Shown here: positions 18,724 through 19,872 of the stretch, one piece after another
Position numbering within the stretch: the first letter of the stretch is position 1
How the letters are laid out: each line of letters starts with the position of its first letter
Source of the DNA: Isohypsibius dastychi
Taxonomy: Eukaryota > Tardigrada > Eutardigrada > Parachela > Isohypsibiidae
Reading direction: 5' to 3'
Length of the DNA stretch: 19,872 nt
Assembly (NCBI GenBank): GCA_034696485.1
Contig: JAQIWT010000455.1
Span: 1 to 19,872 of the forward strand
Position numbers and translations under genes: made by a program
The notes under the pieces: generated by a model
What the model was told of the DNA's origin: nothing
What the model saw: the letters and a program-made list of their open reading frames with translations, nothing else
Databases searched by the model: none

Positions 18724-19630
18724 GGGGTCTCGAAAAAACCGCAGTAAACTAAAACCTGTTGTAACATGCCACTCCTGTTTTACAAGGGTTGATCTGCACA
18801 ACAGACTCGTCAAATAAAAACCTGACAGTATAAACGTCGAAAATTCAAATTCGTGTTCTACGAGTTCATTACAATTCCAAACTCATCTAGACTAAAATTT
18901 AAACTTACAATTTTCTAGTTTTCTTGCATTTTTTGTTCGGATTTCGTAAGGGTTTTTCTTTTGCTTTGAGTGCCACCAAAGCGGAAATTGCATTTAAGTG
19001 CATTTTTCTACTAAGCCATCTTTCATGTATGATTACACTGAACCTTCTCCGCAGTCCAGCTAGCGGGGCTAATGGTAAAATGGAACGAGTAGGACGACTG
19101 GAAGGAAGAGAATTCGCTATGATTTCAGTTTGTGGAAGTCCTGATCGACTTTCTCAGATATCAAAAGAATGAAAACTAGTCACATCCTTTTTTGGAATAG
19201 AATTGAATATAGCTACGGCATGTAGCATTGCGGTAAACCGCAACAAACCGAAAACAATGAAATGGACCAAATCAATCAAAATCAATAAGGTGAAAACACT
19301 GGGGGAAAAATGAACCTGGCCCCAATCCCCCTCGACTGAGAGGAGGGAAGAGAAACAGACCCCAATGTTATAGTCTACGGGCCCGCCCGTTCGGGTTTTT
19401 TTCTGGACCTAGGAGAAGACTAGAAGGAGAAGGTACCGGACTGCCGAGAATGTTCAGTGTAGTTGGCTTTCAAATATGAAGTCAACGTCATTTTGTAAAT
19501 TTTCATTATAACAAGAAAACCCAAGCATACATCTTACAGCTTCAACTGGGTTCCAGTGTCCAGTAATGATAACTTTGTTATAAAGCTTTTCTTTGAAAAC
19601 ATCGGGAAAAGGTATATGCTACCGTGACCA
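18724..19630. other. Intergenic region without a supported gene
   Basis: AT-rich at first, then more GC-rich after 19300. A 7-base-pair perfect hairpin TTGCGGT/ACCGCAA lies at 19228-19243. A frame of 82 codons at 18924-19172 has no recognisable motif. No gene supported. Confidence 0.4.
19228..19243. repeat. Perfect short inverted repeat
   Basis: TTGCGGT and ACCGCAA pair around AA. Confidence 0.75.
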
Positions 19631-19737
19631 GTGGCGTATACAAGTCTGGAAAAAGAGGGGGTGAGTGGGAGGGGGGTGACCTTTCAGGGGGTTAAGTGGT
19701 TGACCTTTCACCGGGGGGGGGGGGGCTTGTACACCAC
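19631..19737. repeat. G-rich block bounded by short inverted repeats
   Basis: GTGGCGTATACAAG (19631-19644) is mirrored by CTTGTACACCAC (19726-19737), an imperfect inverted pair. Inside are G runs, two copies of TGACCTTTCA (19677-19686 and 19701-19710) and a 13-G run at 19713-19725. May be a degenerate small mobile element or part of a larger one continuing past the window. Confidence 0.5.
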
Positions 19738-19773
19738 GTCATTCTGAAGAGGCGGGAAAAATTCCGCCAAAAA

Positions 19774-19872
19774 GGGGGGGGGGGGGTGAGTCTGGCCAAA
19801 AAAGGGGGGTGAGTCCCTAAAAATCCCTAATATCCTGGCCGAAAAGGGGGGGGGGTGAGTCACCCAAAAAAA
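19774..19872. repeat. Degenerate tandem array of A-run, G-run, TGAGTC units
   Basis: Three units consist of an A run, then 6-13 G, then TGAGTC: G runs at 19774-19786, 19804-19809 and 19846-19855. A fourth related unit with GTGAGT lies at 19656-19666. The array runs into the window edge. G runs of this density can form quadruplexes and are also prone to assembly error. Confidence 0.65.

Noticed and set aside
19379-19402. GC-rich stem followed by T run resembling a bacterial terminator
   Set aside because: Pairing is imperfect and the context is eukaryotic nuclear DNA. No gene ends there.
1-19872. CRISPR array, rRNA, bacterial operon or integrated virus
   Set aside because: No regularly spaced repeats, no rRNA-like sequence, genes are intron-split and monocistronic, and no capsid, integrase or polymerase motifs were seen.

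Overview
The window looks like nuclear DNA from an animal. It holds four protein-coding genes. Three are split by introns with GT-AG borders (one GC-AG), many of them only 50-150 bases long, and the fourth follows a likely splice acceptor. Two genes have AATAAA poly(A) signals. Two of the families, the PFTAIRE cyclin-dependent kinase CDK14/Eip63E and the ABHD4/ABHD5 lipid hydrolase, are animal families. Intergenic DNA is fairly AT-rich and repeat-bearing. A compact invertebrate, perhaps arthropod-like genome fits best, but the clade cannot be fixed from the sequence alone.

Layout. Bases 45-139 (- strand) hold a tRNA-like element with A and B boxes, probably a SINE head. Bases 624-9084 (+) are an 18-exon CDK14/PFTAIRE kinase gene. 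I rebuilt it exon by exon; all 17 junctions are in phase and give a 618-residue protein. Bases 10057-11507 (+) are a two-exon UDP-glycosyltransferase with a complete 44-residue plant-type PSPG box, which is not the usual animal form. Bases 11899-14538 (-) are an ABHD4/ABHD5-like hydrolase, convergent with the glycosyltransferase. It has a catalytic serine and a tryptophan-rich N-terminal segment. Bases 14539-17803 carry no gene I can support but contain an 866-base element bounded by about 85-base inverted repeats (15472-16337). Bases 17809-18558 (-) encode an SGNH/GDSL-type hydrolase whose AATAAA overlaps its stop codon. Upstream of it sits a nested palindrome (18610-18723) built on repeated GTGTAC cores. 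The last 250 bases are a G-run-rich degenerate repeat array.

The genes do not form an obvious pathway. The kinase is a cell-cycle/Wnt-type regulator, the ABHD protein acts on lipids, the SGNH protein is a probable esterase of unknown substrate, and the glycosyltransferase probably conjugates small molecules with UDP-glucose. The strongest unusual signals are the plant-type glycosyltransferase in an animal locus (a horizontal-transfer candidate), the inverted-repeat element, and the SGNH gene with its palindromic upstream region. I see no evidence for a multi-gene defence or biosynthetic system.
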